A DNA stretch of 64,000 bases, taken from assembly GCA_903909375.1 (NCBI GenBank), contig CAIVVM010000036.1:241953-305952 (forward strand), given 5' to 3'. The DNA is from an uncultured Alphaproteobacteria bacterium (GTDB taxonomy: Bacteria > Pseudomonadota > Alphaproteobacteria > Caulobacterales > Caulobacteraceae). Position numbers and translations under genes: made by a program. Every line of letters begins with the position of its first letter. Position 1 is the first letter of the stretch. Shown piece by piece: positions 10,563 to 20,963 of this stretch. Under the pieces are notes generated by a model, which searched no databases, was not told the DNA's origin, and saw nothing but the letters and a program-made list of their open reading frames with translations.

Positions 10563-11408
10563 GTGCCCACAGCCCTGATCCTCTCCTCGTTCGTCGCGGC
10601 CTCCCGCATTGGCGGGGCGGCGCAGCAGTATGTGCTGGCGGCGCACCGGATCGATCCGGTACTCGCCCCCACCTCCCTTTTTGGTCGCTCACCGGCCCGC
10701 GGCGGACGGGGCGAGGTGACCCGGCCGGATGTGTTCCGGCGGATGCTGGGCGACATCGAGGCTGACGCTCTGTTCGGCATGATAGACCTGATCATCACCG
10801 GCCATTTCTCCGACGCGGAGCAGGTGGAGATCGCCGCCGGTGTGATTGAACGGGTGCGTACCACCAAGCGCAGCGCAGACTGGGGCCCGCGGCCTCTGGT
10901 GCTGGTGGATCCGGTCCTGGGCGATGCCCCTGGAGGCCTGTACGTCCGCCCGGAAGTGGCCAATGCCGTCGAGACCCTGCTGGTGCCGCTGGCCGACTGG
11001 ATCACCCCCAACCTGTGGGAACTCGGATTCCTCACCGACCGGCAGATCACGACGGCAGATGAGGCCCGTGACGCCGCGCGATCTCTGGGCAAACCCGCCC
11101 TGGTGACCTCTGCGCCCGCATGGCCGGACGAGATCGGCCTGCTCTATGTGGACAAGGAGGAGGCGGTCCTGTTCGCCCATCCTGCCGTGGAGAACACACC
11201 CAAGGGGACAGGCGATCTGGTGACGGCCAGCTTTGGCGCAGGCCTGGTGGAGGGGATGGACCCTCGCGACGCCGCCGAACGCACCGCCCGAGCCGCCGCC
11301 GAGATCGTCCGCGCCGCAAGACTCTGGAAGTCCGCCGAGTTGCCCATTATCGCTATGGCCGACCGGTTGGTGAACCCCACCGCCGACGTCCGGATAGAGG
11401 TCCTGTGA
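10563..11408 (+). CDS. PfkB-like pyridoxal/hydroxymethylpyrimidine kinase family protein
   Basis: LVLVDPVLGD, PNLWELGFLTD, PKGTGDLVTASFGAGL motifs; GTG start. Confidence 0.78.
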   Translation: MPTALILSSFVAASRIGGAAQQYVLAAHRIDPVLAPTSLFGRSPARGGRGEVTRPDVFRRMLGDIEADALFGMIDLIITGHFSDAEQVEIAAGVIERVRTTKRSADWGPRPLVLVDPVLGDAPGGLYVRPEVANAVETLLVPLADWITPNLWELGFLTDRQITTADEARDAARSLGKPALVTSAPAWPDEIGLLYVDKEEAVLFAHPAVENTPKGTGDLVTASFGAGLVEGMDPRDAAERTARAAAEIVRAARLWKSAELPIIAMADRLVNPTADVRIEVL

Positions 11409-12532
11409 GTTTCGAGATCTCGGGCTTCGCCCCGCAGCGCCTGTCTCACGTGAAGGATGTCTTCGCCGGTAGCATCGCCGCAGGCGAGGAACTGGGCGCC
11501 CGCTTCACCCTGGTTGAGGCCGGTGAGGTCGTGCTGGACCTCTGGGCCGGCTGGGCGGATCGCCAGCGCACCGTGGCCTGGGACGAGCACACGCTCGCAC
11601 CGGTCTTCTCGACCACCAAGGCGCTCGCCGCCCTGATGATCGCGCGGTTGGTGGATAAGGGGAAACTCACCTATAGCCAGACGGTCGCCAGCGTCTGGCC
11701 GGAATTCGCGGCGGCCGGGAAAGCCTCGGTCACCATCGAGCAGGTGATCTCGCATCAGGCGGGTCTACCGGGTTTCCCCGAGTCGATGGACCCGGCGCTC
11801 TGGCTGGACTGGGACGCCATCTGCGGGCGGCTGGCTGCCATGACGCCCATGTGGCCGCCGGGCTCGGCCAGTGGCTACCACCCCGTTACGGTGGGCTACA
11901 TCACAGGCGAGATATTCCGGCGCGTCGACGGGCGGGGTCTGGCCACTGCGTTTCGGGAAGACATCGGCGATCCGTTCGACCTGGACATCTGGATCGGCCT
12001 GCCGACCGGCGCCGACGCGCGCCTCGCCGATCTCCAGCGCCCCGGGGGCCTGCCTGAGTTCGGCGAGATCAACGCCGCCACCCGCGCCGCCTTCCTGACG
12101 CCCTGGTCATCCGCCGCTGGCAAGGCAGGCGACGACTATCGGCGCATGGGCGTGCCCTCCACCAACGGCTACGCTACTGCCGCGGCGCTCGCCCGGCTGA
12201 TGGGCGGACTGGCCAACGATGGCTGGCTGGAAGGCGGTGAACTGCTGTCGCCCGCCATGATCGCCGAGGCCTCGCGCGAACGCATTCGTGGCCAGGATCT
12301 GGTCCTGCCTTTTGACATGAGCTGGGGCGCCGGCTTCATGCGCAATCCGCCCAACTTTCCCTGGGGACCGGACGAGAGCACCTTCGGCCACGCCGGCTGG
12401 GGTGGCGCCTGCGCCTTCGCCGACCCGGAGCACCGTCTGGGCGGCGCTTATGTGATGAACAAGCAGGGCGTCGCGCTCATGGGGGATCTGCGCCCGCGGC
12501 GGTTGATCGAAGCGGCCTACGCCGGCCTATGA
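11405..12532 (+). CDS. Serine hydrolase, beta-lactamase/EstB class C family
   Basis: STTKALAALMIARLVDKGKL (SxxK), GYHPVTVGYITGEI, FGHAGWGGACAFADPE; GTG start overlapping the upstream stop. Confidence 0.88.
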   Translation: MSFEISGFAPQRLSHVKDVFAGSIAAGEELGARFTLVEAGEVVLDLWAGWADRQRTVAWDEHTLAPVFSTTKALAALMIARLVDKGKLTYSQTVASVWPEFAAAGKASVTIEQVISHQAGLPGFPESMDPALWLDWDAICGRLAAMTPMWPPGSASGYHPVTVGYITGEIFRRVDGRGLATAFREDIGDPFDLDIWIGLPTGADARLADLQRPGGLPEFGEINAATRAAFLTPWSSAAGKAGDDYRRMGVPSTNGYATAAALARLMGGLANDGWLEGGELLSPAMIAEASRERIRGQDLVLPFDMSWGAGFMRNPPNFPWGPDESTFGHAGWGGACAFADPEHRLGGAYVMNKQGVALMGDLRPRRLIEAAYAGL

Positions 12533-13435
12533 GGCCATCATCGCCCGCGACCGCCGCCAGGCCCCCCACGCAAACACCGCCGCGCCTGCCCAGATGAAGA
12601 CGAACGAGACGGCTCTAACCGGCGTGAAAGCCTCGCCCTGGGACAGGCCGATGCCGAAGCCGATGGTCGGGCCCATGAACTGCAGGAAGCCCATGAACGA
12701 CAGCGGGATGCGCCGCGCCGCCCAGGCGAAAAGCATCAAGGGTGTGGCGGTCAGCGGACCGCAGGCCAGCAACCAGGCCGTGGCGGAGACGCCCGCGCCG
12801 AAGTTGCCGGCGCCGGAGCCCTGCAACCATATCGCATAGATCAGGCTCGGGCCGGCCAGCAGCAGACACTCGACGAGGAGCCCGGTCTGGGCGTCCGCCG
12901 CCACCCGCTTGCGCACGATGGCGTAGCCGCAAAAGGTCAGCGCAAGCACCAGTGAAACCACCGGGAGGTGTCCCAGCGCCACGGTCTGGATAATGACCCC
13001 TATCGCCGCCAGACCGATGGCCAGGGCGCCGAAGCGGTCGATCCGCTCTCCGAAGATCAGGGCGCCCGCCGCCATCGCCAGCAAGGGGTTGATGTAATAT
13101 CCGAGGCTGGTTTCCAGCACGCGGCCCGAATTGACGGCCCAGATATAGAGCAGCCAGTTGCCGCCGATCAGCGCCGCCGAGAGGGCCAGCCAGCCCATGA
13201 CGCGCGCATTGCGCAGAACGCTGAGCACCTGCCGGCTCTGGCGTGCGGCCAGTACGAACGCCAGGGCCACCGGCACCGCCCAGATGGTGCGGTGCGCGAC
13301 GATTTCCCAGGGTGATATGCCCATCCGGCCCATCAGCTGGAAGGCCAGCGGCACAAAGCCCCAGATCAGATAGCAGCCGATCCCCGCCGTCAGAGCCGTG
13401 CGGGCCTCAGCCCCCGGCGCAGACGGCGTGGGCAC
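12527..13435 (-). CDS. rarD: EamA-family transporter RarD
   Basis: GIGCYLIWGFVPLAFQLM, SWEIVAHRTIWAVP, NWLLYIWAVNSGRVLETSLGYYINPLL. Confidence 0.92.
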   Translation of the reverse strand: MPTPSAPGAEARTALTAGIGCYLIWGFVPLAFQLMGRMGISPWEIVAHRTIWAVPVALAFVLAARQSRQVLSVLRNARVMGWLALSAALIGGNWLLYIWAVNSGRVLETSLGYYINPLLAMAAGALIFGERIDRFGALAIGLAAIGVIIQTVALGHLPVVSLVLALTFCGYAIVRKRVAADAQTGLLVECLLLAGPSLIYAIWLQGSGAGNFGAGVSATAWLLACGPLTATPLMLFAWAARRIPLSFMGFLQFMGPTIGFGIGLSQGEAFTPVRAVSFVFIWAGAAVFAWGAWRRSRAMMAS

Positions 13436-14467
13436 CTACGCCAGCGCTTTCTGGCGGATCAGGCCGCGTTCGTGCAGCAACTCTGCGATCTGCACGGCGT
13501 TGAGCGCCGCGCCCTTGCGCAGGTTGTCGGCCACTACCCAGAGGTTCAGGCCGTTCTCGACGGTTGGGTCCCTGCGGATCCGGCTGACAAACACCGGGTG
13601 CTCGCCCTGGGCTTCCTTGGGCGTCATGTAGCCCGTGGAGTCGCGCTTATCGATCACGATCAGGCCGGGAGATTCGCGCAGAAGGTCACGGGCCTCGTCC
13701 TCGTCGATCGGATTATGGAATTCGATGTTCACCGACTCGGAGTGGCCCACCATTACCGGGACGCGCACACAGGTGACGGTCAGCTTGATGTCGGCGTCGA
13801 GGATCTTGTGGGTCTCCTTCCACATCTTCTGTTCCTCATCGGTGTAGCCGTCGTCCTGGAAGGCGCCGATGAACGGAATGACGTTGAAGGCGATCTGCTT
13901 GGGGAACTTGTTCGGCGGCGTCGCGCCCAGCACGAAGACGTTCTTGGTCTGATCGAACAGCTCGTCCATGCCCTCCTTGCCCGCGCCGGAGACCGACTGG
14001 TAGGTCGAGACCACCACGCGCTTGATTTTCGCAAGGTCATGCAGCGGCTTCAAAGCCACCACCAGCTGGGCGGTGGAGCAGTTGGGGTTGGCGATGATGT
14101 TCTTGCGGCTGGCCCACATCACATCGTCCGGGTTCACCTCCGGCACCACCAGCGGCACATCGGGGTCCATCCGGAACGCCGAGGAGTTGTCGATCACGAT
14201 GGGGCCGGCGGCGCCGATCTTCGGAGACCACTCCTTGGAGAAGGTCCCGGACACACTCATCAGGACGAGATCCACCGTCGAGAAGTCGAACTGAGCGATA
14301 TCCTCGCACTTGACGATCCGGTCGCCGAACGAGACCTCGACCCCGATGGATTTGCGCGAGGCAATGGCGTGAATCTTGTCCACGGGGAACTTGAGTTCCT
14401 CGAGGATGTTCAACATTTCACGGCCCACGTTGCCCGTGGCGCCCACAACGGCGACCCGGTAACCCAT
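13436..14467 (-). CDS. asd: Aspartate-semialdehyde dehydrogenase
   Basis: VAVVGATGNVGREML, IIANPNCSTAQLVVALKPL, VVSTYQSVSGAGKEGMDEL. Confidence 0.96.
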   Translation of the reverse strand: MGYRVAVVGATGNVGREMLNILEELKFPVDKIHAIASRKSIGVEVSFGDRIVKCEDIAQFDFSTVDLVLMSVSGTFSKEWSPKIGAAGPIVIDNSSAFRMDPDVPLVVPEVNPDDVMWASRKNIIANPNCSTAQLVVALKPLHDLAKIKRVVVSTYQSVSGAGKEGMDELFDQTKNVFVLGATPPNKFPKQIAFNVIPFIGAFQDDGYTDEEQKMWKETHKILDADIKLTVTCVRVPVMVGHSESVNIEFHNPIDEDEARDLLRESPGLIVIDKRDSTGYMTPKEAQGEHPVFVSRIRRDPTVENGLNLWVVADNLRKGAALNAVQIAELLHERGLIRQKALA

Positions 14468-14534
14468 TGGATGTCTCCTGGACTTGAGGGAGGGTTCCGT
14501 TACGCCGTGCGGCCCCGATGCGCAAGTTGGGCGC

Positions 14535-14975
14535 TCAACCCTCGTGCCCCGCCGGTGGCCAGGCCTCGCCGGCCATCGTCAGGATCTCGGCCCATTCGAC
14601 CGCCGTCACCGGCGAGACCGAAAGACGGCTCTGCCGTAGCATGGCCATGGCGGCCAGCGTGGGATTGGCTTTCAGCTCCGACAGGGTGACCTGCCGCATC
14701 AACGCCCGGACCGGGGCCAGTTCCACCGCGACGAACCGGCCCGCGGGATCGGATGGGTCCGGAAACGACTCCCTCACCACCTTGGCGACACCCACCACCG
14801 CGAGGCCTTCCTGCGAGTGATAGTAGAGAACCTCATCGTCCGTTCGCATGGCGCGCAGGTGCAGTGCGGCGGCATTGTTGCGGACGCCGTCCCAGACGGT
14901 GCGACCGTCACGCTGAAGATCGCTGAACGCATACTTCTCGGGCTCGGACTTCACGAGCCAGTAGCTAGTGGTCAT
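14535..14975 (-). CDS. EVE domain protein
   Basis: YWLVKSEPEKYAFSDLQRDGRTVWDGVRNNAAALHLRAM. Confidence 0.93.
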   Translation of the reverse strand: MTTSYWLVKSEPEKYAFSDLQRDGRTVWDGVRNNAAALHLRAMRTDDEVLYYHSQEGLAVVGVAKVVRESFPDPSDPAGRFVAVELAPVRALMRQVTLSELKANPTLAAMAMLRQSRLSVSPVTAVEWAEILTMAGEAWPPAGHEG

Positions 14976-15043
14976 GACGGAGCGATCTCCACGGGCGCTG
15001 AACCCAAGGATGCGAGTTTGGCGCCTCCGGCGTCAATGCCGCG

Positions 15044-15388
15044 TCAGGCAGCCTTGTTCTGGGTGCTGTGGTCCCGGATCGCCTTGAGGCCATGAATCAG
15101 CAAGCGCGTATTCTCGGCATCTGGATTACTTGTCAGCATCAGTCGCCAGGCGCGAAGGTGAACCGCAATCGCCTGACGATCCATCCGGACGTCCGAAATC
15201 AGGCGCTCCAGCAGCATGAACAGGCTGGCGGTGACTTCGCCGGCGCCGGGTGCGCCGGTGTCGGGATATCCGGAAACCACGGCGCGCAGCGCGCTTAGGC
15301 CCGCCGCGTCAAACCGGTCGCCCAGGACGGCGAACTCCGCCTCGGCGGCATCCACAAATGAAAGGCGCTTCTGCGCGGCGGGGTCCAT
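15044..15388 (-). CDS. Hypothetical protein (helical, 114 aa)
   Basis: Plausible ORF with normal composition; no family recognised. Confidence 0.5.
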   Translation of the reverse strand: MDPAAQKRLSFVDAAEAEFAVLGDRFDAAGLSALRAVVSGYPDTGAPGAGEVTASLFMLLERLISDVRMDRQAIAVHLRAWRLMLTSNPDAENTRLLIHGLKAIRDHSTQNKAA

Positions 15389-15553
15389 GACCTTCGCAAT
15401 CCTAAGAGGGTGAGATGCTAAACCGGTACCGGGGCGGTAACTCCGTTATCCTGACGCCAAGGCCTTAACGACACCCTTACGCTGCAACACAGGGTTGCCG
15501 GTCAGGGTTGGCCGAGGCCCTGTAAACGGCAGTCTGCAGGAATAGTTTCCGGC

Positions 15554-15986
15554 TTGAATGTTGACGCCGCGAGGTTGTCGGCTGTGGAAGCCCGGGTGGC
15601 TGTTCCGTTTCGTGCGCACCAGCCGGGTGACATGGGCTGGGTCGTCGAGCGTCACGCGACCCTCTACGGCCAGGAATATGGCTGGGGCGCGAAAATCGAG
15701 GCGGTCACCGCTCGTATCTTCGCAGACTTTCTGGATGGATCTGGCATCGAAACGGAACGCTGCTGGATCGCCGAAAGCGGTCTTGGTCTCGGCCGGCGGC
15801 TGGTGGAGGAATGCGTCGCCTTCGCGCGCGCAGCCGGATATCGCGAAGTGGTTCTCTGGACCCATGCTGTGCTGCCGGCGGCGCGCAGCATCTACGCCAA
15901 TTCGGGCTTCCAGCTTGAAAACACCTGGACCCACGATGAATTCGGATCCCTGGAAATCAGTGAGACCTGGCGGCTCAAGCTCCTAG
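15554..15986 (+). pseudogene. Degraded GNAT acetyltransferase (C-terminal half of MarR-GNAT type) with internal deletion and displaced stop
   Basis: Recognisable PGDMGWVVERHATLYGQEYGW...ERCWIAE joined directly to GLGLGRRLVEECVAFARAAGYREVVLWT; the frame then runs antisense through leuB to 17056. Confidence 0.65.
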
Positions 15987-17035
15987 AGGCTGGCCAAAAC
16001 CGCGTCGCCCATCTGCACCGTGGACAACGAACCGCCCAGATCCCGCGTGCGCGCGCCGGCCGCCAGGGTGCGGCCCACGGCGGCGTACAGCCGGTCAGCC
16101 TCCGCCGGACGACCCAGCGACCAGCGCAGCGCCATCTCGAAGGAGAGAATAGAGGCCAGAGGATTGGCCACGCCCTGCCCGGCGATATCCGGCGCCGAGC
16201 CGTGGATCGGCTCATAGAGGCCGGGCGTTCCGGCGACACCCAGCGCCGCCGAGGGCAACATGCCCAGCGAACCGGTCAGCTGGGCCGAGATGTCCGACAG
16301 GATGTCACCGAACAGGTTGTCCGTGACCAGCACATCAAACTGCTTGGGGTTCTTGACGATCTGCATGGCGGCGTTGTCGGCCAGGATGTGCTCCAGCTCG
16401 ACATCGGCATAGTCGCGGGCGTGCAGGTCGGTGACCACACGTCGCCACAGCAGGCCGGAGTCCATCACGTTGGACTTTTCGGCGCTCGTCACCTTGTTTC
16501 GCCGTCCCCGGGCCAGTTCGAAGGCGACGCGGGCGACGCGCTCGATCTCCATCGTCGTATAGACCTGGGTGTCCACCGCCCGCTGCCCACCGCCCGGCAG
16601 GTCCTCGATAAAGCGGGGCGCGCCAAAATAGATGCCGCCGGTCAGTTCGCGCACGATCATCAGATCCAGGCCCTCGATCACCTCGCGCTTGAGGCTGGAG
16701 GCGTCGGCCAGGGGCTGGAAGCAGAGTGCGGGACGCAGGTTGGCGAACACGCCCATGCCGGCGCGCAAGGCCAGCAGGCCGGCTTCGGGTCGCTTGTCGC
16801 GCGGCGCACTGGCCCACTGGGGACCGCCGACGGCCCCCATAAGGACGGCCTTGGCGGCCTTGGCGGCGGCCAGGGTATCGTCCGTCAGCGGGCTGCCGTG
16901 GGCGTCAAAACTACTGCCGCCGAACGGGCCCTCCGCGATCTTCAGATCTGGCGTCAGGGCCTCCGCGACGCGACGCGCCTGGGCGGTCACTTCCGGCCCG
17001 ATCCCGTCACCGGGCAGGAGCAGCAGATCGGTCAT
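15983..17035 (-). CDS. leuB: 3-isopropylmalate dehydrogenase
   Basis: [55 protein letters not shown]. Confidence 0.97.
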   Translation of the reverse strand: MTDLLLLPGDGIGPEVTAQARRVAEALTPDLKIAEGPFGGSSFDAHGSPLTDDTLAAAKAAKAVLMGAVGGPQWASAPRDKRPEAGLLALRAGMGVFANLRPALCFQPLADASSLKREVIEGLDLMIVRELTGGIYFGAPRFIEDLPGGGQRAVDTQVYTTMEIERVARVAFELARGRRNKVTSAEKSNVMDSGLLWRRVVTDLHARDYADVELEHILADNAAMQIVKNPKQFDVLVTDNLFGDILSDISAQLTGSLGMLPSAALGVAGTPGLYEPIHGSAPDIAGQGVANPLASILSFEMALRWSLGRPAEADRLYAAVGRTLAAGARTRDLGGSLSTVQMGDAVLASL

Positions 17036-17047
17036 GGTGTCGGGCCT

Positions 17048-17353
17048 TCAGCCTAGAGCGCGTTCGGAGGCGACCTCATAGAGGCTGAGCTTGCGCTCGA
17101 AAACCCCAAGCTCTGCTCCGGCTGCCCGCCAGGGCGCCATGTGCGGCGCCTTGAAGTGGGCCTCGATCGCCGCCTGATCGCGCCATATCTCGAAAACCCG
17201 GACCAGACCCTCGTCCCTGGCGTCGAAACCATAGGAATAGGTCTCGCACCCGTCCTCAGCCCGGCTGGCCGCCAGCATCGTGAGCATGTGCGGGCGTAGC
17301 TTCTCGACGTTTTCCGACGGCACACGCACGGTGCCGGCAACGATGACCTTCAT
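17048..17353 (-). CDS. Putative quinol monooxygenase / ABM-domain protein
   Basis: [63 protein letters not shown]. Confidence 0.87.
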   Translation of the reverse strand: MKVIVAGTVRVPSENVEKLRPHMLTMLAASRAEDGCETYSYGFDARDEGLVRVFEIWRDQAAIEAHFKAPHMAPWRAAGAELGVFERKLSLYEVASERALG

Positions 17354-17961
17354 GCCTCCTCCAGCCAGGGCTGGGCGAGCGCACGCTTCATCTCGTAGGT
17401 GTCGATGGACCTGGCGGCGGTCAGGGTCTCGCCAATGGCGTCGAGGCCCAGGAGCATCTTCTGTTTGCGCTGCGGATCGATCTCGAAGGTGAACACCTTG
17501 CCCGACGGCGAGGTCACCCGTTGGGTCTCCAGGTCGATGCTGACCACGTGGTTGCCGCCCCGGGCCTCGTCCATCAGCTGGGCGACCTCCTCGGCCTTGA
17601 GCACCACCGGCAACAGGCCGTTCTGGAAGCAGTTGTTGTAGAAGATGTCGGCGAAGCTGGTGGAGATCACCGCCTTGACCCCGAAGTCCATCAGCGCCCA
17701 GGGCGCATGCTCGCGGCTGGACCCGCAGCCAAAATTGTCGCCGGTCACCAGCACGCCCGCGCCCTTGTACTCAGGCCGGTTCAGCACGAAGTCCGGCTTC
17801 TCCACGCCCTGCTCGTCAAAGCGCAGATCGTAGAACAGTCCCTTGGCCAGCCCCGCCCGCTCCACGGTCTTGAGGAACTGTTTCGGGATGATCTGGTCGG
17901 TGTCGATATTGGCCAGCGGCAACGGGGCCGACTTGGCGTCCAGGCGGGTGAAAGGTTCCAT
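17350..17961 (-). CDS. leuD: 3-isopropylmalate dehydratase small subunit
   Basis: [49 protein letters not shown]; start MEPF at 17961. Confidence 0.96.
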   Translation of the reverse strand: MEPFTRLDAKSAPLPLANIDTDQIIPKQFLKTVERAGLAKGLFYDLRFDEQGVEKPDFVLNRPEYKGAGVLVTGDNFGCGSSREHAPWALMDFGVKAVISTSFADIFYNNCFQNGLLPVVLKAEEVAQLMDEARGGNHVVSIDLETQRVTSPSGKVFTFEIDPQRKQKMLLGLDAIGETLTAARSIDTYEMKRALAQPWLEEA

Positions 17962-18752
17962 CAGGCGGGATCCGCGTTCTGTTGCAGCATCAATGTCGGC
18001 ACTCCACCCGGCGCATCGCGCACCGTAAAGACCTTGGTGCCTGGTTTTCGCCCGGTGCGGACCTCCGAGACGTTGAACCCCTCGGCGATCATCCGGGCGC
18101 GGGCGGCCTCGGGATCGCTCACCCGCCAGGCCAGGCCGCCGAAGCTGTCGGGGCCGTCGGTGGGGGCGGTTTTCAGGCTGGCGGCCACTTCGAAGACCGC
18201 ACTGCCACAGCGGAAGAACAGCTGGCGCACGCCCCACTGTTCGTTGGACCGGTCCAGCCGCAGGTCCATGCCGAACTTGGCCCCATAGATGCCGACGGCG
18301 CGGTCGGCGTTCGGGGTCTGGACGACCACGTGATCCAGCTCGGCGACCGCTGCCGCCTCATCGCCTGTCGCGGGCGACGTCGTCGGCGCGCGGCTGGGCC
18401 AGAGCAGGAAGTGCAGGCCTGCAGCCTGAACCCGGCTCAGCGCGCCCATCGGCTCCACCGACAGGCCGCGCCGCTCCAGCAGGCGGGTCGAACCGGCCAC
18501 GTCGTCCACCTGGAACGCGGCCAGCCACTGGCCCTCGCCGGCCTCCTCGAGGCGCTTGCGGACCTGATGACCCGGGTGATCGTTACCGGGCGCAATGATC
18601 TCGAAGGCCATGTTGGGGAACCGGAACCAGGCCCGGTGCGCGCCGTCGCCCGGCTCCAGATCAGGCTCGCGGCCAAACAGCCGGCGGTAGGCGTCCACCG
18701 TGGCTTCAAAGTCGCGAACGGCGATGGCGATGTGGTCGAGTCCGGTGATCAT
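17961..18752 (-). CDS. VOC-family (glyoxalase-like) protein
   Basis: [30 protein letters not shown]; second VOC-like module [19 protein letters not shown]; 1-nt overlap with leuD start. Confidence 0.85.
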   Translation of the reverse strand: MITGLDHIAIAVRDFEATVDAYRRLFGREPDLEPGDGAHRAWFRFPNMAFEIIAPGNDHPGHQVRKRLEEAGEGQWLAAFQVDDVAGSTRLLERRGLSVEPMGALSRVQAAGLHFLLWPSRAPTTSPATGDEAAAVAELDHVVVQTPNADRAVGIYGAKFGMDLRLDRSNEQWGVRQLFFRCGSAVFEVAASLKTAPTDGPDSFGGLAWRVSDPEAARARMIAEGFNVSEVRTGRKPGTKVFTVRDAPGGVPTLMLQQNADPA

Positions 18753-18756
18753 GGTT

Positions 18757-19167
18757 TCAAGCCCATAGCACGGAGAGGCCATTATACTGCCCCAGCGTGC
18801 GGTCGTGAGTCACCAGCGTAAGGTTCTCGGCCAAAGCCTGGGCGACGATGAGCCTGTCGAAGGGGTCGCGGTGATGCAGCGGCAGATCGCGCAGCCGGGA
18901 GGCGTGCGCCAGCGTGACGTCCAGCGATACGATGCCGAGTTCTTCAAGCAGTTGAGTGAAAGCCTCACCGGCATCCTCGTCCTGACCGAACGGCAGCGCC
19001 AGCTTGCCCAACGATGCCTTGATGCAGAGCTCAGCGACGCTGGCCGGACTGACGAACAGGCCATTCGCTGCCAGACTCAGCTGGTCCAGCACCTGACTGG
19101 ATAGCCTTGGGGTTACCGGGGTCAGCCAGAGCAGAACGTGGCTGTCGAGCAGGAACCCCCGGCTCAC
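18757..19167 (-). CDS. vapC: PIN-domain ribonuclease toxin (VapC family)
   Basis: FLLDSHVLLWL, SVAELCIKASLGKLALP, HRDPFDRLIVAQALAENLTLVTHD. Confidence 0.92.
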   Translation of the reverse strand: MSRGFLLDSHVLLWLTPVTPRLSSQVLDQLSLAANGLFVSPASVAELCIKASLGKLALPFGQDEDAGEAFTQLLEELGIVSLDVTLAHASRLRDLPLHHRDPFDRLIVAQALAENLTLVTHDRTLGQYNGLSVLWA

Positions 19168-19439
19168 GCCTTATCTTCCGGGAACACGGGATTGTTTTCC
19201 CACTCGGCGATTTCCTCCTCGGTGAACTCCGGGAACACATCGGGTGGGACATAGCCGTATTTGCGGCCCCAAAAGCCGAATCGACGCCGAAGCGGCGCCT
19301 CCGCAGGCTCAGGGTCCAGCGCCACGAGCCGCGCGCACGGCTTGCCGTTCTTGGCGATGATGACCTCTTCGCCGGCCGCCGCTTCCTCGACCAGCGACGA
19401 CAGGTGGGTCTTCGCCTCGTAGAGGTTGACCTGCTTCAT
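19164..19439 (-). CDS. Phd/YefM-type antitoxin
   Basis: MKQVNLYEAKTHLSSLVEEAAAGEEVIIAKNGKPCARLVAL; 4-nt overlap with toxin. Confidence 0.92.
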   Translation of the reverse strand: MKQVNLYEAKTHLSSLVEEAAAGEEVIIAKNGKPCARLVALDPEPAEAPLRRRFGFWGRKYGYVPPDVFPEFTEEEIAEWENNPVFPEDKA

Positions 19440-19457
19440 GGCCTGAAAATGCGCCCC

Positions 19458-19474
19458 TTGACCAAGTTGGTCAA
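19458..19474. promoter_or_regulatory. Palindrome TTGACCA-AGT-TGGTCAA upstream of the antitoxin (putative TA operator)
   Basis: Perfect 7-bp arms, 3-nt spacer, between the leuC stop and the antitoxin start. Confidence 0.55.
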
Positions 19475-19476
19475 CC

Positions 19477-20901
19477 TTACAGGAAATCCCTCACATCGGC
19501 TATGTGACCGGCGATGGCGGCGGCGGCGGCCATGGCGGGGCTCATCAGGTGGGTGCGTCCGCCGCGGCCCTGGCGGCCCTCGAAATTTCGGTTGGAGGTG
19601 GACGCGCAGCGCTGGCCAGGGGTCAGCCGGTCGGGGTTCATCCCTAAGCACATCGAACAGCCCGGCTCGCGCCACTCAAAGCCAGCGGCCTTGAAGATCG
19701 CGTCCAGCCCCTCTTCCTCGGCCTGATGGCTGACGAGACCAGAACCCGGCACCACCATGGCCCGCACGTGCGGCGCCACGAGACGGCCGTTCAGGAAGGC
19801 GGTCTGCACGATGGCGGCGGCCGTGCGCAGGTCTTCGATCCGACTGTTGGTGCACGAGCCAATGAACACCACGTCGACCTTCGCCTCGATCATCGGCTGG
19901 CCGGCGGTCAGGCCCATGTAGTCCAGAGCCCGGTTGATGGCGGCCTGCTTGTCCGGCGCGTCGAAGTCGGCCGGGTCCGGCGCATGGCCGGTGACGGCCA
20001 CCACGTCCTCCGGGCTGGTGCCCCAGGTGACCAGCGGCGCGATAGTGGCTGCATCCAGATGAATCTCGCGATCAAACACCGCGTCGTCGTCGGAGTAGAG
20101 CGTCTTCCAGTAGCTGAGCGCCATCTCCCAGCCGCCGCCTTTGGGCGCCGCCGGACGACCCATCAGATAGGCGTAAGTGGTCTCGTCGGGCGCCACCAGG
20201 CCGGCCCGCGCGCCCGCCTCGATGGTCAGGTTGCAGAGCGTCATGCGACCTTCCATCGACAGCGCCCGGATGGCCGATCCGGCGTATTCGATCACCGACC
20301 CTGTGCCGCCCGCCGTACCGATCGCGCCGATCACCGCCAGCGCGAAATCCTTGGCGCCGACGCCCGGGGCGGGCTCGCCCTCGATGTTGACGCGGAAGTT
20401 CTTCGACTTCTTCTGTCGCAGCGTCTGGGTGGCCAGCACGTGCTCGACTTCCGAAGTGCCGATCCCCTGGGCCAGGGCGCCGAACGCGCCGTGCGTCGAG
20501 GTATGGCTGTCGCCGCAGACTATGGTCATGCCCGGCTGGGTGCGACCCTGTTCCGGTCCCACCACATGGACGATGCCGTTGCGGATATCGCCCATCGGAA
20601 AATACTCGATCCCGAAGTCGGCGACGTTCTTCGTCAGGGTCTGCAGCTGCAGCCGCGCCTCCAGGTCCGCCACCGCATCGACGCCCAGGGCCTGGCCCTC
20701 CGTCGGCACATTGTGATCCGCCACCGCCAGGGTGCGGTCAGGTCTGCGCACGGCCCGGCGGTTCGCCCGAAGGCCCGCGAACGCCTGTGGCGTCGTCACC
20801 TCGTGGATCAGGTGCAGGTCGATGTAGAGGATCGCCTCGCCGTCGGTTTCATCGACGACGTGTGCGTCCCAGATCTTGTCATAGAGTGTCTTGCCGGCCA
20901 T
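19477..20901 (-). CDS. leuC: 3-isopropylmalate dehydratase large subunit
   Basis: [65 protein letters not shown]. Confidence 0.97.
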   Translation of the reverse strand: MAGKTLYDKIWDAHVVDETDGEAILYIDLHLIHEVTTPQAFAGLRANRRAVRRPDRTLAVADHNVPTEGQALGVDAVADLEARLQLQTLTKNVADFGIEYFPMGDIRNGIVHVVGPEQGRTQPGMTIVCGDSHTSTHGAFGALAQGIGTSEVEHVLATQTLRQKKSKNFRVNIEGEPAPGVGAKDFALAVIGAIGTAGGTGSVIEYAGSAIRALSMEGRMTLCNLTIEAGARAGLVAPDETTYAYLMGRPAAPKGGGWEMALSYWKTLYSDDDAVFDREIHLDAATIAPLVTWGTSPEDVVAVTGHAPDPADFDAPDKQAAINRALDYMGLTAGQPMIEAKVDVVFIGSCTNSRIEDLRTAAAIVQTAFLNGRLVAPHVRAMVVPGSGLVSHQAEEEGLDAIFKAAGFEWREPGCSMCLGMNPDRLTPGQRCASTSNRNFEGRQGRGGRTHLMSPAMAAAAAIAGHIADVRDFL

Positions 20902-20963
20902 GGGCCGCATGTAGGTCTTTGGCGCCGCCTGCGTCCAGAGCCATACAGCGGGAAAATCCGGCC

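Noticed and set aside
13472-14689. 405-aa plus-strand ORF
   Set aside because: Antisense to asd; repetitive H/V/D/R composition, no domain.
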